DNA of 64,000 nucleotides from Leucocoprinus leucothites. Lineage: Eukaryota > Basidiomycota > Agaricomycetes > Agaricales > Agaricaceae. Below are positions 24,201 through 37,037 of the stretch, one piece after another; positions within the stretch are counted from its first letter, which is position 1; each line of letters starts with the position of its first letter. The stretch lies in the NCBI GenBank assembly GCA_013368445.1, contig JAACJO010000005.1:620001-684000 (forward strand), read 5' to 3'. Below the pieces are notes generated by a model. It made no database searches and was not told the DNA's origin. It was given only the letters and a program-made list of their open reading frames with translations. The position numbers and the translations under genes are program-made.

Positions 24201-25525
24201 CCGCTAGAAGTTCATGTTGTTTGTGGGATCTTGCGAGACGTTCTTGCTTATGCTCTATAGATCGTGTTAAATCTATCCCATGGTCAACAAAGATTCTGGT
24301 ATCAAAACAATCAAGTGTTGCACCAAATGTGTACGAAAAATACATGTCGCCTTTAGTGAATTCTCTGATACACTCGCGAATGACTTTTCCTTCTAACTCT
24401 GTATGCTGTTGTTCGATTGTAGTAGGCGGTGGAGCGGTCGTAGCGAGAATGGTATCAATTACTTCCGCGGGCGTTTCACTCGCTTCGTGGATGACCTTAT
24501 CGAGCGTTTCTGATAGTGGTGTTCCCTCTGACAGTGGCATCCCCGAACCTTGCGTCATACTTGAATTGCGTTTCGATATTCTATTCCAGAAGGACAGTCG
24601 TGCTGCAACTGCCTTGAGGACGGGAGATGCTGCAGATTGCTCTGAAGGTGTTGATGCCGTTGATGACATTGATTGAGGTGAGACAGGGCGAGGAGATCCA
24701 TCAACCTGGAAGCTTTCACGAACTGGAGTAACTAGTTTCACTTGGGGATCAGAAGAAAATTGTACGTGCGGCGAGGGAGGAGGAAGGGCATCGTCGTTCA
24801 AAGCTACTAAGTTTTCCTCTTGGTTGGCCTCTTCTTTCCCAGTACCGATGCCAGAGTTTTGCGGGAGGAGCGAAGGTCGTGTGAGAGTAGTATTCCGAGA
24901 AGATATGGCCTGAATGGCCTGTCTAGCCCGTTCCTCTAGGAGAGGAATCGCAACGACGCCCTTAATCCCAAATACCTTGTAGCTGGAATCCAGAACTAGA
25001 TCCGATTAGGAGTTGCCGACTATCGTGAGCAATTGCATAACTCACGGCTTCCAGGTTCAGATCTGGAGTTAATTACAAGCAGGTACGAGCCTGATGGGAC
25101 AGATCAGCAAAACCCATTTCGTTAGTCGGCAAATAGTGCTCACACGAGTACAACTCTAGTACACCAACGATTCCATAGATGACCGCACTCTCGTTCCAAT
25201 CAGGATTCACGCTGGTAATAGGGATCTCTTCGATCTTCACAGACTTTCCCCAAGGAATATAAATGACAGATCCTGGGTTTTCCGCTGCTTGTTGCCCAGG
25301 TATATGAGGGCGTAGCATTAATCCATTTGGCGCTGCTAGAATTTCTAGATGCTCGTGAGGGCATGGGTGGGGTATAGGTGGCACAACATATTTTGCTTGT
25401 AGACCTGGAGTATGCACCAGTGTCGAGGCTGGGATTGTCGTCTGCCCGCGACTACCGGTGGCTTCTGATAGGGGTTTATTTGCAACTACAAAGGGTTTGG
25501 ATGCCTTGGCGAAAAGACGCTTCAT
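21233..25525 (-). CDS. SAC-domain phosphoinositide phosphatase (INPP5F/Sac2-like)
   Basis: Nineteen reverse exons: 25144..25525, 25046..25090, 24037..24995, 23762..23983, 23657..23720, 23478..23611, 23334..23428, 23238..23279, 23129..23185, 22972..23068, 22818..22920, 22731..22767, 22659..22680, 22585..22598, 22479..22535, 22141..22423, 22059..22082, 21929..22004, 21233..21873; 1117 residues. The catalytic CX5R loop reads [13 protein letters not shown], with the cysteine near residue 688. It is preceded by SAC motifs [29 protein letters not shown] and GSIPLFWTQ. It should dephosphorylate phosphoinositides on endomembranes. A Ser/Thr-rich insert lies between residues ~190 and ~320. Exon 14 is 14 bp, and intron 23069..23128 has a GC donor. 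Confidence 0.92.
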
Positions 25526-25911
25526 GAGCGAAGGTTACGAAAAGGCTTTGGCAGGGTTCAGACAGGGTGGAGACACGTTTCAGAGAAAGCAAGTGTATGT
25601 CAATCCGGTGAAATGGTCAATACAGGGGAGGATAAGAAGGGTAGCCAAGCGTGGCTTTGAAATGCAATGCTCTGGCCTGCAGGCGTCTGTTGGGTCATGA
25701 CATCATCAAAACAAAGAATGCTCAACCAAACTATTACACATACATACTTGCATTGTCCGTATATTATGTACTGCGAACCTCTAGTATAGCTTACACTACG
25801 GGCAATAGAGACGGAAATGATAGCTACAGAGCGACGATGAGATCAGGGATGGACGCAAAACTCTTACAACTATTATGATTTAAATCTGTGGGATGGCCCT
25901 TGCTGAGCATC
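25526..25911. other. Spacer between the SAC gene and the Zn2Cys6 gene
   Basis: 386 bp with no supported gene. It holds the promoter of the reverse-strand SAC gene and the 3' flank of the reverse-strand regulator. I see nothing else in it. Confidence 0.5.
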
Positions 25912-28900
25912 TTATGGGGCAGGTGTGATAGGACTAGGCTGCGCAGAGCTCGTTGATGATGTGGACGGTTGCTGTCTAGCCTGCTGCATCTGCGCAGCTT
26001 GAGCTTGAGAAAATGTGTTTTGACTGGATCCTGATTGAGGTAACCGGGAAAAGAAGTTGTCCCATTGGTCTGGAGACGTTTGAGAATCAAGATCATCTTC
26101 GCAGATCAGAGTCACTTACGCCAATCAAACATGGTGCCAGGAAGCCCTTCGAGGAAGCCATCGGAAATTTCATATGCCGTTAGGTTACCGCCCTGGCCAC
26201 CATCGAGCACGTTCATTACTTGTACATTTCCTTGGGCTTGCGCATCCATCGCTGGGTTCACGTTGCCATATGCATCCCCTCCCATTCTGTTCAAAGGCGT
26301 GAAATTGACCATCGAGGCGGAAGATATCTGGGATGGCTGTCGTTGCTGATCATTTGCAGGCGTACGCGTTCCTGATTAAAGTATTTCAGCGCGTCTTCAT
26401 CATGAAATAGTCGGGAAGAGCATACCTTCCTTGCCCTCTTCGGGCGTGATAATGGTGCCCACAGGAAGATCCTTGATATCTTCCTCTCTCGTGCGAGCTT
26501 TTGCAACAAAAACGCCACCTCCTGGCCTTGTTGAGTCTTTTTGATATTCCAAGCCCAATGGAGGTTTGGGTGTCACGCCGCCAGTCGGATTGAGTGTAGG
26601 GGCTTCCATGGGAAGAGGTGGTCCCTGCGTTGCTTCGTACAGCAATGCAATAATCTCCGCCGTCTAACAGATATGCGCAAGCCACGAAAGGAAAGAGAAA
26701 TAGGTACATCGGTTGTCAATAATCCCACCATCACAATAAGCGGAAGAGAACTAACCTTGCGCCTTGCTGACATATGTTCTGGGTTGATGGCTTTCTCCCA
26801 CCTTCGGATGCAATCTCGTAATTTACGCAGCTTGTCCGCAGCCTCGGGATCTTTTCGACGCACCCAGGTGTGGTACTAGGAAGTCATAGATCAGCAGAAG
26901 CTAATACCTATTGGAGATGCACCCACCTGAACTAGCGCACATGATGTAGCGGCGTAAGCGACCAATAACCATACATCGTAAATCTCCTCGTGAGCATCTA
27001 ACCAGTCAATGGCTTCACCGGTTAGGGTTACCAGTTTGGACCACTGTTCAACAGTCAAACTAAACTTGAGGTGCGTGGGACACGAATAACTAATCCGCAT
27101 GAAGACGCGCCAGAACATCATGCACAAGCAGGCATACAAAAAATGTAGTAGACCTGAAACGTAATGGTGTTAGTCGGGGCGCGAGGATGGCTGAAGAGTT
27201 TTGATGCAGACCTGCATGCCGTGAGCTTTCGGGCCCATGGAACTTTAAGCTCTCCGGAAGAGAACTTTGCCAATCCTCAATGTCCTGTAATAACTGGTTA
27301 AGGACTTCATCTGTAGTAAAAGCAAGACCAGATGGACTAAAAAAAGGGGTCAGGAAGGTGGATCTGGTATCATTGATTAGAGTGACCTGTAAATTGCCTT
27401 GAGGACGCGGCCGAGTATAACACTTAATCGAACGAGTTCATCCATATAAAGGTTATTCTCATCTCCCGAGGAAGGAAGGCGGGCGTCACAATCTTGGACG
27501 TCAATCATATATGGATGCCCATATGCCAGACTAGTCCTGTACAGAGGTCAATGTATTGCAAGGATGTATGTAGGGTGGAGGCATACCATCGATCGCAAAT
27601 CAGACATGCTCCCCAGAGGCGGCGCCTGAGTTCAAGGTCCTGCTTAACGGACTCTGCCCGATGCAGACCAAGGTCTTGCGCCTGGAGAACCATTCAAAGA
27701 CCAGACTTTGAATTAGTAGAAGTAAAACTCACCATTCTAATGGCCGTCCCAAGACGAATCCACAGCCCGGAAAGCGCATTAGGAACGAACTGTGAATGAC
27801 AGTCGCCGGACATGGATAATATCAGGAGAGCTTGGACGTTTTGTATGGTGGCCGTTGAGAGAACATCGTCCGTTTTAATTATGTTGTTGACGGTGAAGCG
27901 GACTGAGTCAAAGACCTTGGGGGGGACTTCACGACGGGCGGCGGCAACAAGGCACATAGAATAAAGCAGGACAGGATGAGGATTGGAAGTCGATAGAAAT
28001 TCGGCCTGGGTGACGACAGGGAGCATAGGTGCAACGTCGGTAAAGTATGAGTTCACGAGTTTCTCAATTACATCCCTTTCAATGTGCAGGTCAATTTGTT
28101 TAGGGTGTGCCAATTTTTGCTCGTCCGCTGCAGGTTTCTGGACTGTAATGAGACCATCACCGCTTTTGCTAATCTCGAACGAATGATGGTAGCGCATGTC
28201 ATAGCTTTCGTATATCCTCGAATTTACAGTAGCTTGAGAATGCAATAGGTGGAAAGGTGAGGTCGGCCCTAAAGCGTTATGTGAGTCTGTTCGAGACTTG
28301 AGGAGAAACTCTGGGAGTTGATATTGTAGTACCTACCGAAAACTCCAACATCACGACGAGCCACAGAATCGTTGCTGGGGGAACGGGCAGTACGGCTATT
28401 AGATTCTGATTTTTCCGTTTGGTTTACAGCCGCCGCCGCCGCAGCGGCCTCTTCCTCCATCTTCTTCTTCTTGAACCTCGTTTCTGTGATAGGCAAAAAG
28501 AAAGTACATTCAAACGAGAACTGTTTGCAATGCTGGCAAATAGGGGGATCCTGGCACGAACGGTTATTGAAATCATTACCAAAAAAAATACACACTACTC
28601 ACCACATCAGGTATAATGTCGCAGCGAATCTTGCGGGATCGGCAAGAATCACACGCACGTTGCTGAGGGAGATCATGAAAAACTCGGTCAAGAATCAGGC
28701 GGAAGTAACTTACCGTTTTAGTGCGTTTCTTGAGATCGACGATGTGCTGCGGTGCAGGGGCTTGTTGTGCAGAGGGTGCGCGAGGAATATCGCTTCCAGA
28801 CGCGCCAGTCTCATCGTCTGAGCCCTTGTCACCGGATTTTCCGAGCGAGTCGCCTGCCCCGGATTTGCCCCGCTTCCGCTTCACGCTCCCTCCAGACATC

Positions 28901-29569
28901 ATGGGAGAGGAAATTGAGGGTGGATGTTCGGGGTGGGCACCCGAACGAGGCGGAGGATACATTACCATTGGCTGAGGGTAGGTAGCGTATGGAGGATACC
29001 CAGCCGGCTGGTGATAATGGTGCCCCTGCGGATGAACTGGGTACGCGTACTGAGGGTGATGCGGAGGTACGCCGACATGGGAAGGCTGCCCGTGCATTTG
29101 TTGCGGGTGTTGCTGCTGGTAGCCCTGCTGTTGGTGCTGTTGAGAATAAGGAGGGCCGCTCATGGGGTATGAAGGATTCATGATGAATGGGGGAGGGGGC
29201 GGGTACGGGTGATAGTAGGACCCGCGGGGAGGGTATAGCGGATAGGTGGCTGTTAGTACAAAAGGAACGTTCAATGTCGCGTCGCATGATGGCGAGAGGA
29301 AGAAGATGAAGCTTACGTGGTGGATATGGGTATTCTCGTAGACTAAAAGCACTTTCCTGGCGTTCGACTGATTTTTGGTCTTCTGATCTGTGGGACGGCC
29401 GTGAAGTAGACTCTGTCCGCCTCCTTTGCCGCGGCCTACGGGTAGCCGGCTTGGGGGAGGCCTGCGTCGGCTGGGGAGTAGATGGCGTCGGAGTCGGCGG
29501 CAGCGGCTGGTGCGGCAACGGCTGCGAGGGATTGGCAGGAGAGCTTGGTTCGCCGGGAGGAGTAGTCAT
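25912..29569 (-). CDS. Zn(II)2Cys6 transcription factor with fungal_trans domain
   Basis: Thirteen reverse exons: 29317..29569, 28714..29249, 28603..28662, 28337..28550, 27733..28268, 27587..27681, 27387..27536, 27212..27336, 26927..27153, 26756..26875, 26426..26663, 26120..26371, 25912..26069; 987 residues. The binuclear zinc cluster spans an intron: ACDSCRSRKIRCD then ICQHCKQFSFEC (CX2CX6CX10CX2CX6C, residues ~267-295). It is followed by a basic stretch and an alanine run. Upstream is a Pro/His/Tyr/Gln-rich N terminus, and downstream the fungal-specific regulatory domain (GLHRAESVKQD, LRRRLWGACLICDRW). The start is the ATG at 29569; the frame is open further upstream. Targets cannot be inferred. 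The XlnR-like arrangement is suggestive only. Confidence 0.92.
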
Positions 29570-30846
29570 CTTTGTCCTGGAGTTCTCCGGGGTTATAAGA
29601 CTTTCCAATGGACAATCGTTGGGCCGCCGATTTGTGACCAAAGCTCCTCTTTCCGAACCTGTAAATTTGCTTAGCTAAAGGTCCTCCGGACTCGAGTCTT
29701 GTTGCCAGTCCCTCTAGATCTAGCAGTGTACACAAGCCTCCCGGACCACTTGAGCCTTAGCACTAGACGTAATCGGTAGCCCAGATCACAGAGAGAACCC
29801 CAAAGTTTGTCGAGGTACCGCTCGCCTCGATGAGTGTCGTTGCCGAACCTGCCAACCACAATCACGCGTGATGCCGAGTCACACTTTGAATCGCCGCCCG
29901 AATAATTATATTTCCCGAAATCCGCGACATATGATCTCAGCGAGATCTGATGTCAACAAATTCTCAAACTTCATCGGGTCTTCTTCCATCATTCCCCTTT
30001 TCAACTTTCAAAAGACGCACGACTTTCATATCGCCCTATTCACCATTGAGGTCAAGGTCAATGAGGGTAGATTTCCTACCAGCCCCAATCCGCTTCGACC
30101 GTACATTGACTCAATCCGTATTACGAGGCAAGACTCAGGTTCCAGATTGAATTAAGAAACTCTGTCTGACGGGGGGCTTCCATCTCGATGTCATCAGGGT
30201 TGATCTAAACGGATGGACGCGCCGCTAGGCTGTGAATGCGTCACAGGAACCATTCTCACTGGCCTACGCTCCGGCGGCAGATCCATGAACCAGGAACCTT
30301 TGCCACATCTCCTGCAAAACGCCACCTAAATTCCAAGGTTGACTGTATCCTCCTCAATCAGGTCCCTTCTCATTAAGGCGAAGAAGAGGGCCCCGAAAAT
30401 TTTGCATATCCTCACTTTCCGAACCAAGCACATGAGGCCTTTCAACCATTCTCAGCCAAACTGAGCGGGGAAAGATCACCGGAGAAAAATCGAGAGCTTG
30501 GTCATCTAGGACAGTTAGCATTACCACACGTCCGGACCACCCTCCAATGAAAGCCCCCCATTTTTCCAACACACATGTTCTCGCACAACCTTATGGATGT
30601 GGAGCCGATGTCTCACGAAACCAATCAATATAATTTTGAAACATTTTCCTCCTTCTCCTTGTTTGCGGACCTAGACCGTTGAATGAACTTCGCGTTCATC
30701 GTGGAAATAACCTCCTGATAACCAATCATAATTTTCCCCAAAATCCCCAATCAGTACGGTATTATGAGGTATCCATATGTGGTTATGTATGATACGCAAC
30801 AGCCAATGACTATTCGAGGTCAGTAGATTCCGTCGTAGCTATCAGT
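29570..30846. other. Upstream region of the Zn2Cys6 gene
   Basis: 1.28 kb without a gene. It separates two reverse-strand genes, so it holds the long promoter of the regulator and the terminator of the ERF2-like gene. Short frames occur, but none is credible. A long promoter fits a regulated transcription factor. Confidence 0.5.
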
Positions 30847-33242
30847 TCAATGATTAGGACCGTCCCAAATCCCACCACCATCTTCTATCAGACCTGGATT
30901 TATCTCCCTCTTGTCCTCCGTCGCAATTGCGGAAGCATCAAGCCAAGAATATCCAGCGGGCCGGCATAATACATTGAAAAGGTTGCGCCTCCAATTACCG
31001 TGAGAGAATGGGTTTGGGGGAGGTGCATCTGGGATCAGACTCTTGTGGGCTTGGTTCCGAATCTAAGCGCGGGGGAAAGGGTTAGAAAGAAGATAACGTA
31101 TAAAAATGGGTAAGCCCGTCGGGTAGCCCTCGGTCACCCAATCATAGATGACAAAAAAGGGTACGCCACGACAAGTGGGACACATACCTGCTCGATTGTC
31201 GTTATATTGAGAAGTAGAAGCTGCAACAGGGACCAATCAGTTGTCAATGAAATTTGTCACGAATTAAGCCGGAAATCAACACCGAAAAAAGTAGTTCTAG
31301 GTGGTATGGTCGCACATCAAAGAAAGCAGGGAACTCACTCGCATATGGTATAGTAGGAGCGCCGCGACAGGCCAGATGATCAGGATCGACAGGCAAAAGG
31401 CAACAGCACTACCAGCGCCCTGTTTAAGTGCGTGTCGGAAATCCAGGTTGCCTCGCGACGTCAGCAAGTACAGATGCAATGCTGATGTACTTATTATGAG
31501 GATCAACGTTAATGTCTGCCATAGCAAATAGTGATCTCAATTGCCGCGTAGTCCAACATGACGGTCTTCACTCACGGCTGAGAGCAACAGCACAAAAAAC
31601 GTTGTGTAGTTACGACGACCAACGCAGTTGTTGACCCATTGACAGTGATGATCACACCCGTCGACACAGTTATCGCACTAGAGAACATATTAGGATAGTA
31701 TAGAAATCCATCAAACTCTAAGTTTACCATTTTGCAATGGCTTGACCGTGGAGGCCGATAGGTTCTACACGTAGGGCAATACTTCGTCCTAACGCTATAA
31801 GTCGTCGGTATGAGTCAGGAATCTTGGCGCATCTCAATGACTCACACGTCGCTTCGAACCTTCAAATCTCGAGGCATTGGCGCTCGGGACCCTCCATCCG
31901 AAGGTGTTTCACTCGAGTAAGGTGGGTCAGGGTCCAGTTCTCGAGGAAGAATTCCGGGATCAGTGGTCGCCTGTAAAGATGTCGAGATCAATCCCGATTC
32001 GCTGCCACGTCAAGATCTCTAACATACCGTCGCCAACATGGTCGAAATTACCAGAAGCGCCATGTAAATTCCAACAGCAGCAACAACAGGGCTCTGATTC
32101 TGCCACCACCAGACACATGTTGTCCCAAACCAGACACCAGCAATGGTCAGAACCAAAAGAAACGACGTAATAAATGCCCATGGCGAATCACCACCGGTTA
32201 GAAGACGCCCTCCCAAAAAGAACTTGTTATTCGATGGATGCAGGTGATAATTGCGGTAGGGTTTCTTCGTATCGGGATTGAGAATGGGAACAGCGGACAA
32301 CGGTGGCCGGCTATCAGGAGGTCTCGGGATAAATGACGGATCAGGCGAACGAGAGATTGAAGTTCGAAAGCCGGAGTGACGGTGATCGACTCCTAGTGTG
32401 TCACCATATGTCCCGGGAGAAGATGCTCGTTTATAATGAGTAGGGGTAGTAGGTAGCTCATAACCGTCATCTCTCCGTCTACCTTCGAAAGTGGTGCGCC
32501 CTTCAATAAGTGCTGGACGATTATGTGGGGCCTTTCTGAGAGACTCGAAGCTGAGCCCACGGCTTAACCCCATTACCCTGTCGAAACTAGTGCGCACAAT
32601 GTTCTTTGCCGCATAACTAGAAGTTGTACCACTGCGGTCCCGTGTGCCAGAAGGCCGCCCCGTTGCGTTCGGGCGATCAACAGTAGGTAGTAGAGGTTCT
32701 CTACTCTGCTTTATACGTTTAGACGGCTGGATATCTTGAACGTTGGTATGCACATGGTCAGTTCCCCGCGACCCATCTAGCTGATCCTCAACGCTCTCGG
32801 ACCGCCGATGATTCACGTCACTAAGTTGAAAGAACTCGGGATCCTGGGTGCCTCCAGCAACATCGTTAATCGAACCCACAGAACTAGGGCGGGAGATATC
32901 TAGTTGATTATTGGGTCTGGTGGGGCGGAAAAATGACATGGAAGGCTGGATACCGCCTGCATGAGTGGCCGAATGGACGTGTGCGAAATTTGATAGGGTT
33001 GGGGAAGTAGGTGTTTGAAAGTCTCCCGGTAATCGATTAGTCCCATGAGGTAATGGTCGTACAGGCGGAGGAGAGCTGGCAGAGGCCAGGATGCTGCCTG
33101 TCGTACCGCCTTGAGGCCGCTGGGTAATGGTGGTATTGAGAGAGGTAGGTAAAGGGAGCTGTTGGCCTTGTGAATTGCGCCGTGGACTCGTAGGGGAAGG
33201 AGGGACGGAGGAAGTGAGTGGTAGGTGCTGCGAAGAGGACAT
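30847..33242 (-). CDS. ERF2: DHHC palmitoyltransferase, Erf2-like
   Basis: Seven reverse exons: 32028..33242, 31846..31970, 31728..31794, 31576..31677, 31339..31515, 31188..31220, 30847..31062; 644 residues. The cysteine-rich DHHC domain is complete: [23 protein letters not shown], then the catalytic [13 protein letters not shown]. Pairs of transmembrane segments lie on each side ([19 protein letters not shown] and [14 protein letters not shown] among them). The ~310-residue Ser/Pro-rich N terminus is disordered, longer than in yeast Erf2. In yeast, Erf2 with Erf4 S-acylates Ras at the ER. The short frame extension upstream of the ATG at 33242 begins with GTG and was not used. Confidence 0.92.
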
Positions 33243-34653
33243 GCAGAAGTTATACACGAGAATGGAGGAAAGGAGTAAGCAAAAGTGGTTATTCGACGTC
33301 CGTTTGGGTTACAGAATCAGGGTATTCTTGCTGACATGAACAAAAAAGAACGAAGAAAGCGGAATGACAGCACCAGTAAGAGCAGCGTTAGCAAGCAGAA
33401 ATGTTGCTTCAAGGCGAGAAACACAGTGCACGAGACTGTGCGTAATGAGCGCGCAAGCGAAAAAGTGAGTTGCTGTCGCTGAACCTCACGGTGACCTTAT
33501 GTTCCCAATATGGAGTTTAGTTCTCACGTTCCCTCGGGCCTCCACAATTCAATAAGCCACTGCGCTCTATCTAAGATACGAAGATCGTCGACTATCGAAG
33601 AAAACAAGTCTTGTTCTGTAATCTGTCAGAAAAACGGATGCGTTCCCATATATAACCCTCCATGTGGTTGTATAACTTTTTCTGTCTTCTCTAGCCATAT
33701 TAGCTTGTTCTTCGAAATGCCTCCGGATATCCTCGGACCACAATCATCCGCCAAGTCCAGGTAGTTTTATCTTTCATTTTCCTGTGGTCTTTAAGAGCAA
33801 CCGATGATTAACTGGTGGGGTGCAGGTTTCCAGGGTCATCCAGGAAATCGTGATTGGTGAGCCGGGACCGAAATATTGAAGCTCGAGGTGAAATCAGTCG
33901 GGTTTTATAGATTGGTTGCTGCCAGGGAACACTTTCAGGGCGCGGCGAGAGAAAAGATCCAGAGAAAAAGGATATTGTTAGTAATGTGCTTGCACGGCGA
34001 ACTCATGAAAGTTTGAGGGTGAAGCGGTCAAGTCCGAGTCATTTACATCTCAACAATAACCTGAACCTCAATGATCCTACCAGCTGGTCAGGGAAAAGAA
34101 GACGAAATTTTACTACCTGTGCGAATTTCCGTGTCGGGACTTCTTCCGTGACAAAAGTGTCCAGATGCAGGTGACATGTTCGAGACGTCAACATACGAGT
34201 GTTATGACTTCATTTCGCACTCTTGGACCCCAAAAACACCCTCAGCATGTGGTCAAGTCCATTCTTGGTGTTCCGCCATGTGCGGCCACGCGTTTGGTTT
34301 AGTCAAAGAGACCCATAGTCATACCAAAACTAAGGCTAAAGTTTTAGCATCATAGAAGCTGAGGTGCGGTCCGACGATGTTGAAACTGAAAGCATACTTA
34401 CGGGGTAGCCATCTCTGGATCGAGTCAAGTTAGTCGGTGGTGCTTACAGGCATGTACGCCACATAAGTGGTGCCTATATTTTAGCCTCATGTAGTCGTAA
34501 GATAAAAGGGAATTTAATGTTGGTCGTTGACCTCTACACAAACAATTCAAACTGTTTGTGAGGAATACACATTGTCTAAAGATTCGACTCCTGTTCAAAG
34601 GTAGCAGCTGCACATAAAAACCTCCGCGTAGTCCTTATGTTGGAATCTCGGAA
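33243..34653. other. Intergenic region upstream of ERF2-like gene
   Basis: About 1.4 kb without a supported gene, running up to the TIR element at 34654. A short spliced frame could be built around 33717 (starting MPPDILGPQSS) but has no family support. The ERF2-like promoter lies at the left end. Confidence 0.45.
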
Positions 34654-34655
34654 TA

Positions 34656-34679
34656 CAGTTGTCTCTGTAATAACCCATA
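34656..34679 (+). repeat. Left terminal inverted repeat
   Basis: 24-bp repeat paired with 35378..35401, with one mismatch. It is flanked on the left by TA. Similarity continues a few bases outside the TA (GATTC-like), which may be chance or an older insertion site. Confidence 0.65.
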
Positions 34680-35377
34680 GCAGTTCGGAGAAGGTCCGAG
34701 CTATGGGTTTTGACCGAGTATGGGTTATGACAGATCAAAGAAATACCATTAAAATAATCAATTAAAATCGATTTCCTTCGATCATCTTCCATGTCACTTC
34801 ACACTGGATGTGAGGTATGTAGGGATAAAATACTCTTCAAGATGTGTATCCTTCACCTTTTCCACCTCCTCCAAGCGCAGTTTCCAGTTGAAGCTATGAA
34901 GGATCTGCTCCATTTTGCAAGTAAAAGGATCCGGAAGTATTGCTAGGTGCTTCATTAAGAGCAAAGGTGCTTCCAAGAGCTGTTTGGCGTCCTCATCGGC
35001 AACCCTTTGACCCTGTGACCCGGACCCTGTCCTGAAGAAGGGTTTGGTGGGGATGAGGTCGTTCAAGTTTTTTGAGACCCTTCTCAAGAATTTTGAGTAG
35101 TTTGGTGGGGGGTATAGTGGATGTAGAGACTGTTTGTGAAATAATGTCTATTCAAATTCTAGTTATCTGACCTCCGGTGAAGGACAAGCGCACAAATGTT
35201 GAGCTACAAATGAGTCCAATTACTATATTTAGTACCCGGCGCTATGGGTTTTTTACCCTCACGGGCTATGGGCTACGGGTTAGTGCAGAGTTATGGGTTT
35301 TTGCATCAAAACACCCGCGAACTAACTTGGGAGACCCCACATCCTATGGGTTATCGCAGGGTATGGGTTATTACAAA

Positions 35378-35401
35378 TATGGGTTATCACAGAGACAACT
35401 G
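35378..35401 (-). repeat. Right terminal inverted repeat
   Basis: 24-bp inverted partner of 34656..34679, followed by TA. The inner end overlaps one of the TATGGGTT subterminal repeats. Confidence 0.65.
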
Positions 35402-35598
35402 TACTCAAGATTCGGGTCGACTGAAGACGATTGGGCGCTGTTATATAACCATCAGGTACCAAATGAGGACAGTCCGGCCAATATAGCAATTAACCGCCCG
35501 CATGATGCTCGATGAGATCACCGGCTTCGCCATTTCATGCCCATTGGCCCCCACTAACCGGTTTGGTACCTTCAGCCCCCTCCTCTTCAACAATTCAG

Positions 35599-36820
35599 AT
35601 GACCAATATACAAGACTTTCCAACATCATCCGAGTCTGTAGATAGGGCCCTCCTTCTTGCTACTCTTCCTCGTCTCTCAACTCCACATTTTTTGGTCCCA
35701 GCTATCGTCCATGCAGCTGCGACGACAAGGAAGCGTCTTGTGATTGTTCTATTTTCCAGGTTTTTCAACAAGGGGACTCCCCATAGCAATCTTGATCAAG
35801 GTTATCTCGCCTCTCAGGCAGCATCCCATACAGGCAGATGGAAGGCCGTCCAGGAGATCCTCACCTATGTTTACGTCCAAGCAACCAAGGTCGCACAGAA
35901 TATGGGAAAGGTATTGATGGAGGTCGATGTTCTCCTGAAGGGAATGAATGAAGATGTAGATGAGAGCTTGGGTATAGGAATGGAGATTCTCTTCCGCGTT
36001 AGTGGAGGTATGTAGACTTGGTCATTACAGAAGTTGATAGTCTCATATCTGTATGCGCAAAGATTCCATCCCAGTCCCACTGCCGGAAGCAGTTGGTCTT
36101 CTGAGGACCTCATATATTCCAATCGGTGACCGAGATCCACTGGTTGATTCGGTTGTCGGGACCGAGGCATCGACTCCGCAGACCGGGACTCGCCTTCAAT
36201 GTACCCTGTGACTGCGCTCGGTGGGACGTTCGACCACTTACATGCCGGGCACAAGATACTTTTGTCAATGGCTGCTTGGATTACCAGCGAGAAGTTGATT
36301 GTCGGGGTTACAGGTACATTTGTTTCGACATCGATAAGTTTCTACCTCTTGACAGGTCTCTCAACCAGACGACGCCTTACTCCAAAATAAAGTGAATAAG
36401 CATGTCATGGAGGACATATCCCAACGCTCCAACCGGGTGCGAGGATTTCTGACGTTCTTCAAACCCGATCTCGTATACAATATTGTGTCTATCAACAATG
36501 TTTATGGCCCAACTGCATGGGATCCGAACATTCAAGCACTCGTCGTTAGTAAAGAAACTCTTGGAGGGGCTGCGGAAAGTGAGCCATTCGAAAAGTCCAT
36601 TTATTGACCTAACCTTTTGGTCCCAGTTGCGAAACACAGAGACAGTCATCAGCTACCAGCACTCGAAGTCTTCATAATCGACGTCATTTCTGCAACCTCC
36701 GCGAACCTCGATCACCAAGACGTATCGTGGTTGAAGAATGCGAAGCTTAGTAGTACATTTATTCGTCAATGGATTGTGGATAATCAGGAACAGCCTGAAC
36801 AGACGGCTGGAGCAGCTTAG
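35599..36820 (+). CDS. CAB4: Phosphopantetheine adenylyltransferase (coenzyme A synthesis)
   Basis: Five exons: 35599..36007, 36063..36125, 36182..36313, 36369..36578, 36627..36820; 335 residues. It converts 4'-phosphopantetheine and ATP to dephospho-CoA. The nucleotidyltransferase signature is GGTFDHLHAGHK, followed by RVRGFLTFFKP and the end motif KLSSTFIRQW (ISSTxIR in the family). The ~150-residue N-terminal domain is the one seen in eukaryotic PPATs. No dephospho-CoA kinase domain follows, so it is the monofunctional fungal form. An in-frame ATG at 35512 would add 29 residues; I prefer 35599. The gene begins about 200 bp from the TIR element, which could influence its promoter. Confidence 0.92.
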
Positions 36821-37037
36821 AAGGACGGACTCGTAGCTAACTCAAAATAGATACTCATGCGGACAATACTCCCACGCTCTGTCAGGCAGCGGAGGCAAAT
36901 GTCCGAGACCCACTCATCTTCACTCTTACCACCACCGCGCTATCCAATCAACCTCGTTCACTCGTTTATATGCATTCTTGAATAATTTACTACTCCTTAG
37001 CTTCGAACCCTTACTCCAATCTTGACTTGCTTAAATC

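Larger units (their letters stand above)
34656..35401. mobile_element. Candidate non-autonomous TIR element (MITE), 746 bp
   Basis: The two ends are inverted copies: 34656..34679 (CAGTTGTCTCTGT, then AATAACCCATA) matches the reverse complement of 35378..35401 at 23 of 24 positions. Both ends are flanked by TA (34654..34655 and 35402..35403), the target-site duplication of Tc1/mariner-type elements, and the termini are CAG/CTG. The interior has no transposase. It carries seven forward copies of TATGGGTT (near 34702, 34719, 35243, 35292, 35345, 35362, 35378), so the ends are surrounded by subterminal repeats. A 97-codon reverse frame (34794..35087) has no known domain. The element is probably mobilised in trans; the family is inferred. 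Confidence 0.65.

Noticed and set aside
23888..24676. 262-codon forward ORF
   Set aside because: It lies antisense to the large third exon of the SAC gene, whose protein has family motifs in the reverse frame. The forward frame has none and is a shadow.
28829..29641. 270-codon reverse ORF as one exon
   Set aside because: Its first part is the true first exon of the Zn2Cys6 gene, but it then runs through an intron and continues out of frame over exon 2. The spliced model keeps the zinc cluster in frame.
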